Shown here in pieces: positions 11,882-21,910 of a DNA stretch of 64,000 bases (its first letter is position 1; every line of letters starts with the position of its first letter). The stretch comes from Ampullaceana balthica. Its lineage: Eukaryota > Mollusca > Gastropoda > Lymnaeidae. A program made the position numbers and the translations under genes. Location: NCBI GenBank assembly GCA_944989445.1, contig CALYLW010000492.1, forward strand, positions 89,501 to 153,500. The letters are read 5' to 3'. A model generated the notes under the pieces. The model was not told where the DNA came from. It searched no databases and saw only the letters and a list, made by a program, of their open reading frames with translations.

Positions 11882-12203
11882 GTTGTGTTAATGTCATTGC
11901 CCTGGTTGTGTTAATGTCATTGCCCTGGTTGTGTTAATGTCATTGCCCTGGTTGTGTTAATGTCATTGCCCTGGTTGTGTTAATGTCATTGCCCTGGTTG
12001 TGTTAATGTCATTGCCCTGGTTGTGTTAATGTCATTGCCCTGGTTGTGTTAATGTCATTGCCCTGGTTGTGTTAATGTCATTGCCCTGGTTGTGTTAATG
12101 TCATTGCCCTGGTTGTGTTAATGTCATTGCCCTGGTTGTGTTAATGTCATTGCCCTGGTTGTGTTAATGTCATTGCCCTGGTTGTGTTAATGTCATTGCC
12201 CTG
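11882..12203. repeat. Perfect 14 x 23-bp mini-satellite
   Basis: Exactly fourteen copies of a 23-bp unit beginning GTTGTGTTAATGTCATTGCC, with no visible substitutions across 322 bp. The homogeneity points to very recent expansion (or collapse/expansion in assembly). Confidence 0.97.
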
Positions 12204-12388
12204 ATGCGTACTACGTGTATTGTTTGTGTGTATTGTTATTGAGTCTGAAAGTATTTTTTTAAATTTTATATAATCCATGAATTGTCTATTCCGTTTATTA
12301 GGTGTATTATTTGTTTAGTTTGTCAATTATTTATTTCTCTTTTAAGTCTGTGAAAAGTTTATGCTGTTGTCAATTGTTCCGGTGTGTC

Positions 12389-12530
12389 AATTTATTTAGG
12401 TTGTCTTTTGTTTAGGTAGTCAGCTCCTTAGGCTGTCCATTGTTTAGGCTGTCAATTGTTTAGGTAGTCAATTCCTTAGCCTGCCTATTGCTTAGGCTGT
12501 CAATTGTTAAGGATGTCAATTGTTTAAAAT
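12389..12530. repeat. Degenerate 15-16-bp tandem repeat
   Basis: About nine diverged units of TTTAGGCTGTCAATTG type. It lies about 300 bp upstream of the RBR gene; no regulatory meaning is assigned. Confidence 0.6.
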
Positions 12531-12836
12531 GGTTTTTGTAGAACAAACTGAATACGATAATCATCTCAAACTAAAATGCGACCATTTTAAAGGATTGCTA
12601 AATCTGAGCAATGTCATTAGGCATCAGGACAAAAGTGGAAGCCAAATAATTTATTGAGAATTTTAGACACATTTTAAAATAAAAAAAATTGAACACAGAA
12701 ACATTTTCCTTTCAGTCCCTAAAAATTAATCTTTTAATTAGAATTAAATGTTTAGAACAAGTTTAACAAACTAAGACACAATCCCAACACTTAACATCAG
12801 ATTTTGTTTCACTATGTCTCTGTTTAGTTTCGTAAG

Positions 12837-13496
12837 ATGGTGTTGAAAAAGTCGAGCTCGTGCCTCAACTCTGGAGCCACGCAGAGGACGACAAATGGTC
12901 GCGCCTTCATCGCGGAGAAACGTTTCCTCATGTCCAATGTCTTGGAAATAAACGTCACGCCCTACACGCATTCTCTTCAAGGCGAGGAGGAGAAGAAACT
13001 GTCGAGCGCCCTGGAAACAATCTGGGGTTATCTAAGCTGGCAAGGACCGCACGACTTGTCCAAAGTTATTCACAAAAGACAAAATAATCTATGGCAGCAG
13101 GCGGGAATGTTTTCTCTTGACAAATCCAATCGCCACCATTTGTTAGACAGGTTTAAGCTGCTGATGGCTGATGTTGAATTTCTACAAGCTCTTTTACCTG
13201 TTGTTGAAATCGAATTTCGGAGAAGACAAAAAACTCTAAACACTCGATATGTGTACAGACAAGAAAATCTTGTTTCTTCAAAAATAGTTGAAAAGAGCGT
13301 CGATCAAAACGTTACAATTGAAAAGAAAAACTCCAGGAAAAGGCAAAAGTTTAAAAACCGAGGGATACAACGTCCACTCGTAAGACAAATGCGAGAAAAC
13401 AAAGAGACACCAGAGCGAGAATTCGTTAAAACAAACTCCTGTGGACAATCCGATGTCTCGCCTCACTCTCGAGTTATGGGAGGCCGTCCACGTTGA
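12837..13496 (+). CDS. 219-codon frame directly upstream of the RBR ligase; probable N-terminal part of the same gene
   Basis: ATG at 12837 has A at -3 and G at +4. In-frame TAG (12825) and TAA precede it, so this start is the only one. Just upstream, 12800-12827 reads like a 3' splice site (pyrimidine-rich, ending CTCTGTTTAG), so an untranslated first exon may lie further up. The product is polar with a predicted helical middle (SSALETIWGYLSWQG, HLLDRFKLLMADVEFLQALL) and a basic tail (KKNSRKRQKFKNRG); I recognise no domain. It overlaps the next frame (13384-13496) in the +1 phase. If one base were gained or lost near 13400-13450, the two would form one protein of about 1,120 residues. Confidence 0.65.
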   Translation: MVLKKSSSCLNSGATQRTTNGRAFIAEKRFLMSNVLEINVTPYTHSLQGEEEKKLSSALETIWGYLSWQGPHDLSKVIHKRQNNLWQQAGMFSLDKSNRHHLLDRFKLLMADVEFLQALLPVVEIEFRRRQKTLNTRYVYRQENLVSSKIVEKSVDQNVTIEKKNSRKRQKFKNRGIQRPLVRQMRENKETPEREFVKTNSCGQSDVSPHSRVMGGRPR

Positions 13497-16218
13497 TGCC
13501 AGGAGCGTGAAAGGTAACAACGTCACCTCAAGGTACGTGACCCGCTTGGACTGGCACACCAAGAAGTCCTCGCACAAAACCAAAGGCTGTGTTCACGGGC
13601 GCTACGAGTGGAAGAAAGGCTACACGTTAGCTGACATGCGCGATGACATTCAGTTGGCAGGTTACAACGGGGACGATGACATTGATGACATGTCATATGA
13701 GAGACATCCAAGTTTTAATTTGTACAATAATCACCCTCAGCAGAAATTAAAAACTTTTAGGTTGTCTGACTTTGTCATAGAAAACCAAACGGCGAGTAGC
13801 CGATGTCGTCGTAAAAAGTCTAACAAAGAAGAATGTCGTGACGAAGGGTGGAAAGAGAAGTATCCGAAAGGTTCGTTTGTTGTTGTGTCAAAAGATGAGA
13901 TCGAATCTTGTAGTGTAAACAAGACATCGTGGGAACTTGTAGATACACATGACGTCAACCCATCGCTGTCGAAGGAGACCCACCTCGGAGAAAATCAAAG
14001 TTTAGATCAAATAGATTTAGATTTGTCTCAAAATATTCAAGAAAGAATTCGATTTGATGATATCTTTAAATCGGAAACATTAGAATTCGACAACAGTTTC
14101 TTTCCAATAGAACTGGAGATGTCAAACGAAGAAAAAGCGATTTTTACCACTGAAAAGTGCAGTGAAAAGTCCACGGAGATACATGGCTTTCAAATAACTG
14201 TGGGAAACTGTTTCCCACAATCCTTTGTTCTTCACCTTCACAAACCAAATGATCCTGATAATCAAATGAAATCTTTCATAATCGGAAGAAAACTTGATGT
14301 ACAATCAACTTCCTGGTTAATTTCTGTACAGGGAGAAAACTGCCGAAAATTGAGGGAAAGGCTGGTTACAGAAACAAAAAGTGGCCTGAATGGTTCCCCT
14401 TGTCTATCTGATTTTATTCCCATTGCTCTGGGAATAGTTACAGAAGAGAGTAACAGTGGCTTGAACAACTTTGAAGATCGCTCAGGTATTTCTAGTACTC
14501 AGTATTCACAAACAGAATATTTGTGGGAAATGTTGCCAAATAGACCAAACACCATTATTTGCTCTGCAGAAAAAGCTTATTCATATTTAAAGAGAAACCA
14601 GCATCACGAAATTCAACAAGAACATCACCGTTATTCGAATCGACAAGAACATCACCATCTTGTTGATCCACAAGAACATCACCATCATGTGAATCCACAA
14701 GAACATCACCATCGTGTGAATCCACAAGAACATCACCATCATGTGAATCCAAAAGAACATCACCATCATGTGAATCCACAAGAACATCACCATCGTGTGA
14801 ATCAACAAGAACATCACCATCGTTCGAATCAACAAGAACATCACCATCGTTCGAATCAACAAGAACATCACCATCGTTCGAATCCACAAGAACGTCACCA
14901 TCATTCGAATCAACAAGAACATCACCATCATTCGAATCAACAAGAACATCACCATCACAATCGCTTGTCACAAAATAACGGCCATGAAAGCACATTTGAG
15001 TGCGATGTCTGCTGTTTGCAGGTTGACATTTCTATAAATAGTTTAATGCTTCCATCTTGTGGTCACGTGTTCTGTGTGACCTGCTGGCGATACCATTTCT
15101 ATCACTGTATCCGACTAGGCACTAAACACCTCACCTGCATGGCACCTCGATGTAGCACCCGTGTTGACGTCACCACGGCCATGACAATGCTCCCCCACAA
15201 CCGTATCAAACAATGGCTGCAACACGTCAGAGATCGATATCTTCACACCAATCGTTTCTGCAACTGGTGCCCGGGCGATTCGTGTTCAAATGTCGCCGTG
15301 TCACTGACCGCGCCACTCAAATCTCAGTTCGGGGTCCCAGTAACGTGCGACTGCCGACTTACCTGGTGCAGTAACTGTCAGAGTAAACCTCACTGGCCAG
15401 CTTCCTGCGACCAGATGGCCGCCTACAACAAGCTGTTGGACAAGGTCTGTGAACGTGAAAGGTACAGAAAGGGCTCCGCAGAATTTTACATCAACCTGAA
15501 GCCTTGTCCGCAATGTGATTATCCCATCGAGAAAAACTATGGATGCCCCTCTATGGTTTGCACAATGTGCTACTTTAACTTCTGCTGGAACTGCTTGAAA
15601 GGCGCGAGCACTCACGTCATCTACAGCTGTAAACCAAACGGCAACAACTCTGTAACGTACGTCCTCACGAACGAGCTTGCCCATGACCTGCCCCTAAAAT
15701 ACTTCCCGGAATGCCTGGAGGTGAGCAAAGCCAGAAGATGTGACAAACTGAGGAGATGGGCTCTCACGCTGTCACTGTCACGGCCGGGCCAAATCTGGCC
15801 ACGCCCACCCCTGGTGTCAGACGGTTCTGACGGCCAGGTAGTCCACCAGATGACGTCATTGGCAGGCGAATGTCTCAGCTTCTCGGAGCAGGTTTACACC
15901 CTGCAGGAAACGTTTTACGTATTGCTCAGTTTCATTGAGATGAACAAGAGTTCAGATTCCAGGCGAGGATTGAAAGTCATCACCTCCAAGCTGACAAGTT
16001 TACGGTTCATCGCAGACAGACTTCAGCAGCGCGTTGTCGGGAAGTCACTGAGGGCCATCTTCAAATCCCGTCAGGTCATCCGAAGCCTGCTGAATGTTGG
16101 GTATGACGTCATAACCCAACTTATGGCTGCTGCTCCATCTTTGCAGAAAATCTCCAAGCATCGAGACATTGCCTGGGTGGGTGAACTCGATCCCAACAAG
16201 TTCATGCGGTATCGGTAA
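13453..16218 (+). CDS. RBR-type (RING1-IBR-RING2) E3 ubiquitin ligase with His-rich repeat, largely single-exon
   Basis: 921 codons from the ATG at 13453; the open frame extends back to a stop at 13381. RBR enzymes take ubiquitin from an E2 through RING1 onto a RING2 cysteine, then to substrate. Residues 388-502: about fourteen 8-residue units of QEHHHHxNP type. RING1 from Cys517 (CDVC...CGHVFCVTC...CMAPRC). IBR: FCNWC, CDC, WCSNC, HWPASC. RING2 from Cys685 (CPQC...NYGCPSMVC...FCWNC), with the likely catalytic Cys at 698. The usual His two residues after it is Ser, a change also tolerated in RNF144-type ligases. The C-terminal 200 residues are helical (SLAGECLSFSEQVYTLQETF), in the position of an Ariadne-type domain, without clear identity. 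The stop TAA overlaps a good donor (ATCG|GTAAGC at 16214/16215), so a further exon is possible. Subfamily not assigned. Confidence 0.85.
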   Translation: MSRLTLELWEAVHVDARSVKGNNVTSRYVTRLDWHTKKSSHKTKGCVHGRYEWKKGYTLADMRDDIQLAGYNGDDDIDDMSYERHPSFNLYNNHPQQKLKTFRLSDFVIENQTASSRCRRKKSNKEECRDEGWKEKYPKGSFVVVSKDEIESCSVNKTSWELVDTHDVNPSLSKETHLGENQSLDQIDLDLSQNIQERIRFDDIFKSETLEFDNSFFPIELEMSNEEKAIFTTEKCSEKSTEIHGFQITVGNCFPQSFVLHLHKPNDPDNQMKSFIIGRKLDVQSTSWLISVQGENCRKLRERLVTETKSGLNGSPCLSDFIPIALGIVTEESNSGLNNFEDRSGISSTQYSQTEYLWEMLPNRPNTIICSAEKAYSYLKRNQHHEIQQEHHRYSNRQEHHHLVDPQEHHHHVNPQEHHHRVNPQEHHHHVNPKEHHHHVNPQEHHHRVNQQEHHHRSNQQEHHHRSNQQEHHHRSNPQERHHHSNQQEHHHHSNQQEHHHHNRLSQNNGHESTFECDVCCLQVDISINSLMLPSCGHVFCVTCWRYHFYHCIRLGTKHLTCMAPRCSTRVDVTTAMTMLPHNRIKQWLQHVRDRYLHTNRFCNWCPGDSCSNVAVSLTAPLKSQFGVPVTCDCRLTWCSNCQSKPHWPASCDQMAAYNKLLDKVCERERYRKGSAEFYINLKPCPQCDYPIEKNYGCPSMVCTMCYFNFCWNCLKGASTHVIYSCKPNGNNSVTYVLTNELAHDLPLKYFPECLEVSKARRCDKLRRWALTLSLSRPGQIWPRPPLVSDGSDGQVVHQMTSLAGECLSFSEQVYTLQETFYVLLSFIEMNKSSDSRRGLKVITSKLTSLRFIADRLQQRVVGKSLRAIFKSRQVIRSLLNVGYDVITQLMAAAPSLQKISKHRDIAWVGELDPNKFMRYR
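14614..14958 (+). repeat. In-frame 24-bp coding repeat (QEHHHH-type)
   Basis: About fourteen 24-bp units of CAAGAACATCACCATC plus eight variable bases, kept in the reading frame of the RBR ligase. Variation is mostly at the two positions following HHHH (VN, RSN, HSN). It gives a histidine- and glutamine-rich linker before RING1. Open frames on the opposite strand are shadows of this repeat. Confidence 0.95.
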
Positions 16219-16483
16219 GCAAACCACGTGTTTATAAAAGGTCAGGGACTCAAGATACCAAAACTTGTGATCATATAGTCATTGAGCAAAGAACTCGACG
16301 TTCCGGTATAACAGCACACGTGATGGTATAAAGAGTTTTTTTTTAAAAAGTCGATGTAACGGTATACCATCGCCTGCAATAGAAACCAATGGTATAGTCA
16401 TAGAGCCAGAAACACGACGTACCGGTATTACAGCACTGTGGCCATTAATAGATAATGAAATTGTTAATATAATGTATTTCTGG

Positions 16484-16625
16484 CAACTCATTACGGTATA
16501 CCTTGTACACTCCTAGCAACTCATTACGGTATACCTTGTACATTACTGGCAAATCAATACAGTATACCTGGTACATTCCTGGCATCTCATTACGGTATAC
16601 CTGGTACATTCCTGGCAACTCACTC
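16484..16625. repeat. 33-bp mini-satellite downstream of the RBR gene
   Basis: About four and a half copies of GCAACTCATTACGGTATACC plus thirteen bases, diverged at a few positions. GGTATACCGG-like words also occur singly at 16290-16430, so the array grew from locally repeated sequence. Confidence 0.85.
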
Positions 16626-17189
16626 AAGTACCGGTACATCATCCCACAAAAAAAGAATACGACTGTACATGTATTTATTACCATTTATGATACATGTATC
16701 ATATTATATAGTGATATATTCATACCAGTAATCGTATGTATTGTCCATCCACACATAGTTAATTATTATATGTCTGACTACATTGCTTGAATAACAAAAT
16801 TGTGCTTGCTATACATACACCGTAATTATAAACAAGGTGAATTCAATTTTTTACCGTGAGATATACAGTAGTTTTATGTTCATTAAAATTTTATGTTGTT
16901 TAACTTCTTAATCATAATATTCTTGCTCATTTTTAAAAATTGTATATAGCTGCTATTTGAAAGATTGATATCTGCTTTTTGAATGATTGATAGCTGTTAT
17001 TTGAACGATTATTATCTGAATCTGCTATTTGAACGGATGACTTTGTTATGATCCATGAACTGCCCTAACGCCTTTTGATTGCTGTCTACTGCTGTTGTTA
17101 GACAGCCGATAGAATCGCCCTCTATTAAAACTATTACAAAACGAATCAAATGTGTTATGTTCTTACATGCATGCACTTTAGCAAACTAT

Positions 17190-17310
17190 AATATACAAGC
17201 CGACCCGCGGCGTAAAATACGCCGAAGAATTGCTCAAAGATTGTGCAAAGAAAGGGGGAGAAGAACGGCACAAACAGCAGCATGAAGAAATCAGAACAGT
17301 TCGAGTGAAA
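17190..17310 (+). repeat. Dispersed family D (unclassified), copy 1, partial
   Basis: Contains CCGCGGCGTAAAATACGCC and GCACAAACAGCAGCATGAAG. These words recur at 17640-17935, 19096-19345 and 20080-20275. No end structure resolved in this copy. Confidence 0.6.
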
Positions 17311-17368
17311 GTAGTTCAAAGAATAGAGCAATGAGATACACCTGTTAGCAAAGCAAATCAACCAAAAT

Positions 17369-17508
17369 GGAGCTGGCTCAGAGCTTGTTGGGGTGTGGAA
17401 CTGGCTCAGAGCTTGTTGGGGTGTGGAGCTGGCTCAGAGCTTGTTGGGGTGTGGAGCTGGCTCAGAGCTTGTTGGGGTGTGGAGCTGGCCCAGAGCTTGT
17501 TGGAGTGT
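17369..17508. repeat. 5 x 28-bp mini-satellite
   Basis: Five copies of GGAGCTGGCTCAGAGCTTGT plus TGGGGTGT, nearly identical (one CTGGCC and one GGAGTG variant). Unit length is not a multiple of three and no gene spans it. Confidence 0.95.
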
Positions 17509-17639
17509 GCGCATGGCTGGCAAGAGAGGGTGATGCAGGAGGGGGTGGTGCTTCAACCGCAGTGCGCATGTCTCGAGACCAACGATGGGCAGGCGAGTGA
17601 AGGGGTCGGTTGGCATGCGTCTTGCTTGCTCTGGCGTAT

Positions 17640-17935
17640 TATATATATATATACACTAAATACGACCCGCGGCGTAGCGTACGCCGCAAGCTTGCTAAAA
17701 GACGGTGCAAAGAACGGACACAAACAGCAGCACGACGAAATGAAAACAAGGCGAGTGAACGCATGATTGTTCACGAGACATGCGCACTGCGGTTGTTGTT
17801 ACCTGCCCCCCTCGCCCTCACCCTGCACCACAATCGCCTGCCAACCATAAAATGTGATTGGTCCACCCCATCAAGGGTCATTCCTCATGCTCATTTGCAC
17901 ACGTCTTGTTCTTGTCCTGGTGAATTATATATATA
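17640..17935 (+). repeat. Dispersed family D, copy 2
   Basis: Begins at a TA run with TACGACCCGCGGCGTAGCG, contains ACACAAACAGCAGCACGACG and a CATGCGCACTGCGG segment, and ends TGGTGAATTATATATA. This is the longest copy. No box B, no inverted termini and no ORF are evident, so the class is unknown; a SINE or a non-autonomous DNA element are both possible. Confidence 0.6.
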
Positions 17936-17939
17936 GATT

Positions 17940-18347
17940 ATATATATAGATACTTTATTTTATACAAACAATAGAGCCCACATTCTTCAAAATGTTATTG
18001 ACTCTATTATATATACGTGTGTGTGTGGAAAAGGTGGTGTAAACGGGGCACCAAATTGTGATTTGGGCCTCAGAAGTAAAACTGTTTCAATCTGACCATG
18101 TGGAGTACTTTTTAAAAAAAAATTGTTTGACCCTAAATCTGTTGAGCCGTTTACTAATCATTACGTAAATCATTTTATTAAAATTATGAACTATTAATAT
18201 AAACATGCTTCAAAGACTTAAAGGTATTACATTTTTATATACATTAATGTATTTCCACTGGAAGTACAAAAATCTAGCAGAAACATATCCAATACTATTT
18301 GAAACGTAATCAATTTCTCTATCTATTTACATTAATAAATGCGTGTC
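17940..18347. other. Intergenic, nothing recognised
   Basis: AT-rich with short TA and TG microsatellites near 17930-18025. No gene signal. Confidence 0.45.
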
Positions 18348-18503
18348 TCCAGGGGCGGATCAAGATAGCATGGGGCCCCTGGCTGCAATTCCACCTGGGG
18401 CCCGATCCAGCCACCTTTATTATACAATATAACAATTTTGGGGCCCTTAAATCATTCGGGGCCCCTGGCTTTTGCCCCATCAGCACCCCCCTTAATTCGC
18501 CAT
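18348..18503 (+). mobile_element. GGGGCC-rich small inverted-repeat element, second copy
   Basis: Starts CAGGGGCGGATCAAGATAGC and ends CCCCCTTAATTCGCC, inverted relative to the 2262-2440 copy. It contains several GGGGCCC words. Ends are imperfect. Confidence 0.6.
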
Positions 18504-19095
18504 AGCGTGTCTCTTTAAACAACACCAACGCTTTGTAGAATTGAAATAATTTTCTTCAAGTTAAAAAGTTGTTATTTCAGCGGGCTCAGTTGGATATGTG
18601 ACTGTGACTAGATGAGACAAAATTTACAACATAAATAAACACCCCCCCCAAAAAAATCTTCAGTATTTTGTTGTACGCAAATCAGAGTGAGTCCCGCCAA
18701 GACTCTACAACAAACCTACTAAAAATAACTTTGCACCGAGTGACACGAAGGCATCTATTCTCAGCAGATGCAAAAGCTAAATAATTATAAAACCTAACAT
18801 TCAAATCATTTGTTCTATTCTTAACAGCAAAATGTAAAAAAAAATATGAAATCGAGATAAAATAATATTTTATTTCTATATTGGCCCCAAACCATGCTCA
18901 CCTGCCACAGTCCTCAAAACAAAAGGGATATGTCAGTCGTAAGTGACAGTTGTCTTTGACTGAGTTCCCATTTAAGTGAAATGTCACTTCTGTAAGCAGA
19001 ATAATTCCATTTTTAAATCATATAAATGTAAAAGTTAGTATCTTTATAATTATTCAGATCAAGCTTCTGACTGAGGATGGGATAAAATATCTACA
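18504..19095. other. Intergenic, nothing recognised
   Basis: No convincing ORF, RNA gene or repeat in this AT-rich spacer. Confidence 0.45.
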
Positions 19096-19345
19096 TAGCC
19101 TACTAGATACGACCCGCGTGCAAAGAAAGGGAGGAAAGAACGGACACAAACAGCAGCACGAAGTCATGGGAACAACGCGAGTAAACGTTGGGGGAGGGGG
19201 GACCGCCGAAGCATTTTTAGTCTCGAGACATGCGCACTGCCCCCCTCCCCGCACCACCCTCGCTTGCCAACCATAAACTGTGATTGGTCGAGTGTCATTC
19301 GTCATGCTTATTTTCTCGCATCTTGTGATTGTCCTAATTTCTGGT
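19096..19345 (+). repeat. Dispersed family D, copy 3
   Basis: Shares GACACAAACAGCAGCACGAAG, the CTCGAGACATGCGCACTGC block, and CCATAAACTGTGATTGGTCG with copy 2. It ends TGGTGAATTATATATA. The 5' part is shorter than in copy 2. Confidence 0.6.
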
Positions 19346-19654
19346 GAATTATATATATCGATCTTCAAAAGGTCTGTATTCGTCCATCACAGTGGATATG
19401 CAGTCCATGTATTGCCTTGGCCTGCCTCACCACATCCTACCACACGTACTCAACTGATACATTTTGTATTACCCGTTCATGTAGTATTACCCGTCAGCTA
19501 TCCGCCCAAGGATAGGAAAGCATCTATCACATGACCACGGGTGTTCAGGAAGTGCACCCTCCTTATGATCAGATGTTATGTCGACGCCTCGATCATCAAT
19601 AATAAAAACGAGATTTTATCACATGTGTCTGTCTCAATCGGCCATCGCATTTGG

Positions 19655-19935
19655 CTGTGGTGGTCGAGTGACAGTGCGCTCGACTGGTGTACCGATGGTC
19701 ACGGGTTCGAACCCATGTGAAGGCAAGGATTTGTGCCCGGGGCCTAGGGCGTCCCTGAGTCCACCCAGCTCCGACTGGGTACCTAACACTAGTTAGGCGG
19801 CTGGGTAATGCGTGGAACCCCCATAGCCGTGGCCTGTGAACGCTGATTCACTTGCCAACAGATCATCTGTCATGGTCTGTGGACGCAATTATCTTCTGCA
19901 TAGAAGGAGCGTCTGAGATACGATAAGATAAGATA
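19655..19935 (+). mobile_element. tRNA-derived SINE, copy 1
   Basis: RNA polymerase III promoter boxes are visible: box A TGGTCGAGTGA at 19661-19671 and box B GGTTCGAACCC at 19704-19714. A unique body follows (GGGCGTCCCTGAGTC, TAATGCGTGGAACCC), then a 3' tail TATCTTCTGCATAGAAGGAG ending in GATAAGATAAG. The tail matches the 3' end of the LINE at 5.1 kb, the expected partner for retrotransposition. Confidence 0.9.
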
Positions 19936-20079
19936 ACCGAAAGGTAGGTGGTTCGAGCCCAACCAGGGACGATAATATTTTTTTCCTGCTCTTTTCACTG
20001 GTTGGCTAGCAGAAACTTATGCTTATTTTAAAATATTTTTTTAGTTCACAAATCGATCAAATTCATGTAAATTATCACA

Positions 20080-20275
20080 GGAAGCATCGTCGAAGCGGTG
20101 GCCATGTTCGCAAATAAAAAGGGGAAAAAACTGGCACAAAAAGCAGGACGAAGAAATCAGCACAATGCGAGTGAACGTGGTTCTATCAACCGTAGTGCGC
20201 ATGTCGCTAGACCAACGATGGTCAAGCAAGGGAAGGGAGGGTTTGCTTAAGTCTTTTCGCTCTGGCGTATTAAAT
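20080..20275 (+). repeat. Dispersed family D, copy 4, diverged
   Basis: Contains AAACTGGCACAAAAAGCAGG, GTAGTGCGCATGTCG and CTCTGGCGTATTAAATAT, recognisably related to copies 1-3 but more diverged. Confidence 0.5.
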
Positions 20276-20299
20276 ATTTTTTAATATTGCGGTCCGCAA

Positions 20300-20570
20300 C
20301 ACAAGTACTGTCATTGGACCCTACGAGGACCTACTCACATTCATTAAGAAGAGGAAATTACGATGGTACGGACACGTGACAAGAACTGGAGGTCTCGCAA
20401 AAACTATATTGCAAGGCACAGTCCAGGGAGGAAGGAAACGAGGCATACAAAAGAAGAGATGGGAGGACGATATCAAAGAGAGGACCGGCCTGTCATTCAG
20501 CGACTATCAAAGGGCAGCACTGGACCGGGACAAATGGCGTGTGTTAGTGAGCAGCTCACAATGATTCCCC
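20300..20570 (+). pseudogene. C-terminal fragment of a second LINE type
   Basis: Frame 20376-20564 and its upstream extension encode KRRKLRWYGHVTRTGG...GGRKRGIQKKRWEDDI. The RWYGHV and basic RKRG...KRWEDD pattern is the C-terminal end of endonuclease-reverse transcriptases (RTE/I-type elements). It is clearly different from the jockey-like LINE at 5 kb. The reverse-transcriptase core is absent, so this is a 5'-truncated relic. Confidence 0.75.
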
Positions 20571-20626
20571 AACGACCCAAACACGGGTTAAGGGATAGTT
20601 CAAGTATTAAATATATATATAGATTC

Positions 20627-20822
20627 AGAGGCGTCACTCGGGGGTGAGGGTGGTGCGGACCGCACCGGGTGACACCATCGCAAGGGGTGACAACAAAACG
20701 TAAAATTCTGTAAGTTCTCTTTATTTAGCGCTGGCAGACTCGGAGAAGGTCTATGGGTAAGTCGTGAGGGGGTGATGCCATGAGCTGCCGTACTCGTTGA
20801 CACCAGCTCTAGTGACGCCTCT
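20627..20822. mobile_element. Small element with perfect 12-bp AGAGGCGTCACT inverted ends
   Basis: 196 bp. Left end AGAGGCGTCACT at 20627-20638 and right end AGTGACGCCTCT at 20811-20822 are exact reverse complements. The interior is related to the copies at 7934 and 8190. No obvious target duplication longer than 2 bp. Non-coding. Confidence 0.8.
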
Positions 20823-21095
20823 AGCAAGCCGCCTGTCAAAGATCTGAAGATAAGCTGCCACTTGGCTTTGGAATGCATGATATCAACAACATCTCCAGTC
20901 CAGTTTCTGTAAATGTTAACTACCTTTTACAGCTCCACTGTAATAATATATTTCAAACTATTTTTTGATCATGGATGTATGCCTGCACATCCCTGGCGGC
21001 CTCTGTCACTGTTGCTTACACTACACAGGGGGAAATCGTCAGTGAAGCAGGGCAGGAGTTAATTAATGTTTATGTATTCCAGTTATACCCATTAG

Positions 21096-21282
21096 AGGAT
21101 CTACATGGGAAATATATTTATAATTATAGGATCTACATGGGAAATAGATTTATAATTATAGGATCTACATGGGAAATAGATTTATAATTATAGGATCTAC
21201 ATGGGAAATAGATTTATAATTATAGGATCTACATGGGAAATAGATTTATAATTATAGGATCTACATGGGAAATAGATTTATA
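21096..21282. repeat. 32-bp mini-satellite, six copies
   Basis: Tandem AGGATCTACATGGGAAATAG plus ATTTATAATTAT, almost uniform except the first unit (ATATAT for AGAT). Confidence 0.92.
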
Positions 21283-21388
21283 AAAACGATTTGGTACGTT
21301 GGCCGCGAATGGATTAAATAAATTTCAAAATTTTTACGTTAACTGTAGAAATCTTTTTTTCCAGTTGTGGTATTAACTGTATTTTTTT

Positions 21389-21523
21389 CTTGTACTTCAT
21401 ATATCTTGTATTTTGTTCTTGTACTTCATATATCTTGTATTTTGTTCTTGTACTTCATATATCTTGTTCTTGTACTTCATATATCTTGTATTTTGTTCTT
21501 GTACTTCATATATCTTGTATTTT
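21389..21523. repeat. 29-bp mini-satellite, about four and a half copies
   Basis: Units of TCTTGTACTTCATATATCTT plus GTATTTTGT; one unit lacks the GTATTT segment. The hydrophobic plus frame across it is a repeat artefact. Confidence 0.88.
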
Positions 21524-21910
21524 TGTAAAGTAATTGTGCCGGGTGTGCCCATCTTTATTCTCTTCGATTCTGTGTTGTTTTTTTTCTACTCTTTGCTAAT
21601 TATTATTTTTCCTCGTATATGTATTATATAATGTAATTTCAATACATGTGTTAAGTAAGTTTTTAGTACTGAGAGCCAAAATGTCTACTTGTGTAGTAAC
21701 TTACTAGTCTTTAATTAAGCTTTAATTTATTGTTTTGATCACACAAATTCGCTGGTTTATCTTGTATTTTATTTAAAAGCTATTTCCCAGTCCTACTCTA
21801 TATACATTAGTACATAGTGTGTTTCAGGCGCCGGAGCAATCTTGGTGCCTGATGGCAAAACCCATCTGAGTGATGATCCTTTCAAAGAAAGAAAGAAAGA
21901 AAGCTGTTTA

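Noticed and set aside
13384..13460. Programmed -1 frameshift joining the two RBR-gene frames
   Set aside because: The needed shift is +1 (or -2), and no classical slippery heptamer in the right phase is visible.
14555..14995. Antisense frames of 123 and 146 codons opposite the RBR gene
   Set aside because: Shadows of the 24-bp coding repeat; the sense frame has RING/IBR motifs and the antisense has none.
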